Below, one piece after another: positions 60,772-64,000 of a DNA stretch of 64,000 nucleotides; the first letter of the stretch is position 1, and the number at the start of each line of letters is the position of its first letter. The stretch is from Apostichopus californicus (Eukaryota > Echinodermata > Holothuroidea > Aspidochirotida > Stichopodidae), in the NCBI GenBank assembly GCA_020650975.1, contig JAIPMN010001300.1:1-64000 (forward strand), in the 5' to 3' direction. A model generated the notes under the pieces. The model had not been told where the DNA came from. It was given only the letters and a program-made list of their open reading frames with translations, and ran no database searches. The position numbers and the translations under genes are program-made.

Positions 60772-61325
60772 GTAAGTTGAGAAGGATACGTATATAATAT
60801 GCAAAAAACCCAGCTTGAAAGAGATAGAAGTTTCTATTGATCTACAAAGCAAAGACAATCAGCTTGATAACTAAGCTTGCACACTGTGTCCGGCGAAAGT
60901 AAAATTATCATGAATAAGGAAATTCTTTGCAGTAAAATGACCAGGCTCTCCATGTTTCCTACCTTAGCAAACCATTCTGTGTATCCTGCTATGTGTGGTG
61001 AGCTGCTATTGAATATATAGTCTAGATAGATACATTTATTCAGGTTATGCTTATTGATTTTACTGGGACTACAGTATGTGCATGCATCCTATGGTTGTTT
61101 ACCGACGATGCACGCTTCCGGGGGAGCTTTTGTTACATAAAAAGTTAATTGCATCCGTTGAAAATGATGTATAACTGTATTGGTATAATAATTTTGGATG
61201 GATAATATTATCATTACAAAAGGCACACTGAAAATTAGCATTACAGGATGCCTCCCAAAGAGATAGAAGACTTGCTCGGTACAGTACTACAGTAGCGCCA
61301 AATTTAATGCACTCGGACAATCAAC

Positions 61326-61421
61326 ATGTGCAGAAGATTCATCGTTAAAAAGTGGGGTGCAGCTGTCGATGAAATGGAAGGGGAGGGTGCTAAGAAGCAG
61401 GCTGAGGGAGAGGAGAAGTAA
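61326..61421 (+). CDS. Small ORF of 31 codons, protein-like; possible terminal exon
   Basis: ATG at 61326 to TAA at 61419 encodes MCRRFIVKKWGAAVDEMEGE, then GAKKQAEGEEK. It has a basic N-terminal half and an acidic/Lys tail, much like the end of a small ribosome-associated or nuclear protein. A CAG at 61331-61333 could be a weak acceptor, making it the last exon of something upstream. Entered in phase 1 (as exon 60735 requires) the DNA is open in a different frame (DSSLKSGVQLSMKWKGR). Family not recognised. Confidence 0.3.
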   Translation: MCRRFIVKKWGAAVDEMEGEGAKKQAEGEEK

Positions 61422-62534
61422 ATAACAAGTCTTCTAATACAGCACTATGAGAAAAATAAGCAGAATGCAGGGTTTTTGAAAAAAAAAATTATAATTTTCT
61501 CATTGGTAAACTCTATCAATGCATTTGAATTGCACTGTATAGCTAGCACTTGTAAACTTGAATGTCTCGCTTCAATGGTGGCTACTTGCCTTTGCTATCT
61601 AAAACTAATAGTTAATATGTATGTGCAGAAACTGAGAGATCTGTATCAGTTTCAATCACTTTTTCCAAGGACAAAAAGTATGTATGTTTCTAAATTTTCC
61701 CTTAAATACAAGAAATAAGGTATTCAGGACTTCTGCAAGCAAATTTGTCCATGGATTAAAGTTTGAATCTTCGAGAAAATTTTCTTGTATCATACAAATT
61801 CACATCATGATAATTATTGAAATATATTATAAATAAATATATTATAGAAATTCAGGCTGTTTACCGACAAATTGCCAGTGGATTTTGCTATTGCTATTTT
61901 CCTGCTGGTAGAGATTAATAACTTTAACATATCACACTATAATAAGACACGGTAACCATCATCAGTCAAATATTTGCATAATTTTGGATCCTAACATGTG
62001 ACCCTCATGACTGCTTGTTTATCTGCAAATGTTATTGGTCCGTTAACCCAAAAGCCAGTACAGTGAATGACTTATGGGTATGCACTGTAACTCAGAAAAT
62101 GTCATCAGGAATTGTTATTTTATGCAGCAGATGTTCTAAGCAGTTGCAAGTTTTGGCCAATTTATAGCTAATTTTAATTGAGATTCTAAGCTCTGCAATG
62201 ACAGTTTGTTTGTTTGTAACCAATGTGTCAAAGAGAGCTTGGTTTGTTCTTGAGCATTTTATGAACTCCACAGGCGATACAGAGATCCTGCTAAACAGTA
62301 CACTCCACTAGTTGCAGCGCTTTCACAACATACTAAGAATTTGTTGTCACTACACTGTACTGTATATTTGGACATTTCTATTGCCATTTTTGCATTCAGG
62401 ATGTAGATTTTGGCTGGTGTTCCTGGAATGAGGACATTTCCTTTTTATTGTACAAATCAGCCTAATCATCTGATGGGTAATATAATAAAGTTAAAGCGTA
62501 TGTGTCAGTTTTAGAGATGGCTTTGTCCAACTGA

Positions 62535-62635
62535 TGTGCGAGGAAAGGAAAGAAAATGGAAGGGGGAGGGAAGGGGAGGGGGAAGACCGGAAGAGAGGAG
62601 AGGAGAGAGGAGGCTTGGAAGAGAACTAGGAGGTA
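62535..62635. repeat. Purine-rich low-complexity tract
   Basis: About 100 bp dominated by GGAAAG, GGGGAGGG and GAGAGGAG words. Open frames across it on either strand are compositional. Confidence 0.85.
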
Positions 62636-63404
62636 CTGGCAGGAAGTTACTGCGGAAGGAATCACAATATATTTGTGAATATCCTTCACAAAGAATGTTT
62701 TGTTACCAAGGTTTACTAAATATAGATGATTTACTTTTTGAGGAGTGGCTCTGCATGGAATGTTCAATTGATCAGGGGTCATCATGTTGGATCAATTGAG
62801 GTCATTACATTGAAGATTGCAGATTTGACGGGGTGAATAGGTGGAATGTATTTTGATTTTTTTCTTAAAATGAACAGGTTGTACAGTTGTCAAACCATCT
62901 TTTAGCCTGGTTAGTTTTATTTTAATGGTTCTAAAAAAAAAAATAAGTTCATTCTTTTAAAACAGCCATAGTTGGGAGCAAAGTACCTGATTGTGATAAC
63001 ACAGATATGATAGTGTTGTATGCAGTGTTTGAATGCTCTACATAGTACAGTAGTACAGTGGATGACTATTAAGCAGATACTGTATATGGGAACTCTGGGA
63101 TGTGCTTATTTAAGCGTTCGCCATATAAGAACATTAAATCTTTATAGCTCTAATGGGGTTGTAGCGACACGGTGATGTCTCTTTAGGCAATATTACATAC
63201 TCCTATTGGGTAATTAATCACCTTGGCAGTCTCTACCAGAAGTGATTTGGTGCGCATTATTACCTTCCAGTAAGGTAGCAAACTGTATATGTTAGGTCTT
63301 TCTAAACTCTTTTCAATGTTTCCGAAATACTTACAGTAGCATGATGCTTGGATGTTATAGTTGGCCACAGGAATTTACGAGTGATAATTTGAACATTATG
63401 AGTA

Positions 63405-63435
63405 TAAATATATATTTATATGTATATATATATAT
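63405..63435. repeat. AT microsatellite
   Basis: TATAAATATATATTTATATG and TATATATATATAT. Confidence 0.9.
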
Positions 63436-64000
63436 GAGCTTCCATTCTTTATTGATCTAGTTCGCAGGTCATATTTTATCTGATACCACATACGTAGTAA
63501 AATGTAAAAATGGTAAGATTGCTTTTTTAAAGGCAGAAATGTGTACCAGTTTTTGTATGTCACTTGATGCATACTATCTTTCAGTCTTTTATGAGACATA
63601 AAATTTATAATCCCCAAAAACGATAACACAGATTGTGATTTGTGAATAATAATAATGTATTCCCTAGAGTTAATGTTCAACATTTGGCATCAGGTCTGTC
63701 AGTGAAGGGAGTATGTTTTGGGTTTTGGTGTGTATGTATGTTTGTTCGTAATTTCCTCTTCTTTTCTTTATGATGGCCATAAAAACTTCCCTGTCAGCAA
63801 GACACAGTTTTGCACACCAGTCAGAAAACAAGATCTAAAAGAAAATCTGGTTTTATGTACAACATGTTTTGTTTATTACAGTTCTGTCTGAAGATTATCA
63901 AGTGAACATTTTTTCTGATGATTTAAAATCATTGCTCAGCTCTGATGTTTTTCATTCCTCTGTTTCCTGAAGGAGTGACAGAGGTCTTGTAAAAACACCT

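Larger units (their letters stand above)
60772..64000. other. Unassigned, probably intron to the window end
   Basis: Contains the small ORF at 61326, purine-rich DNA at 62535-62635 and an AT tract at 63405-63435. A good acceptor (TTTTGTTTATTACAG, ending at 63879) is followed by 29 open codons (LSEDYQVNIFSDDLKSLLSS) when entered in phase 1, but no clear donor is seen before the end. Confidence 0.35.

Overview
The window is animal nuclear DNA. It is AT-rich, with short exons, long introns, GT-AG splice sites and many interspersed repeats. The one gene that can be named is tripeptidyl-peptidase II (TPP2), on the + strand. Nineteen consecutive exons run from the oxyanion-hole segment of the subtilisin-like domain (2472) to the stop codon (25189), 929 complete residues in all. 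The 5' part of the gene lies left of the window. Close collinearity with vertebrate TPP2, combined with a repeat set typical of marine invertebrates (tRNA-derived SINEs, TTAA-flanked and hAT-like MITEs, a GTTTCGATCCTAGCAGGATC foldback repeat), suggests an invertebrate deuterostome. An echinoderm such as a sea cucumber is my guess; nothing in the sequence proves it.

Layout. 1-2471 is a TPP2 intron. It holds the 3' end of a LINE (reverse transcriptase YADD box to poly(A)) with a 657-bp TTAA-flanked MITE inserted in it, followed by an eight-copy ~78-bp minisatellite. 2472-25189 is the TPP2 exon series. Its introns carry SINEs, a LINE 3' end, foldback repeats, tandem duplications and microsatellites. 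Two introns hold duplicated gene parts: copies of a splice donor (11340-11695), and a copy of the 3' UTR placed in the last intron (24912-25054). 25190-33676 is the 3' UTR plus mostly unique, gene-poor DNA with low-complexity tracts and hAT-like MITEs, one of which contains an assembly gap.

From about 33.7 kb I infer a second + strand gene, which I cannot name. A CRE/ETS-bearing promoter-like stretch is followed by two probable 5' UTR exons (to 33907, and 34036-34120) and an exon with an in-frame upstream stop and a start codon (38504-38605, MKTRKEMVKKLTNLSNE). Far downstream is a phase-compatible 37-nt exon (60735-60771, LELSSEGLVKNY). A possible alternative first exon ends at 52217. On the opposite strand, 57310-57435 looks like the last coding exon of another unidentified gene. 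The rest of 34-64 kb reads as intron with minisatellites, palindromes and dispersed repeats. Apart from TPP2, gene models here are inference from splice signals and codon-like composition and need transcript support.
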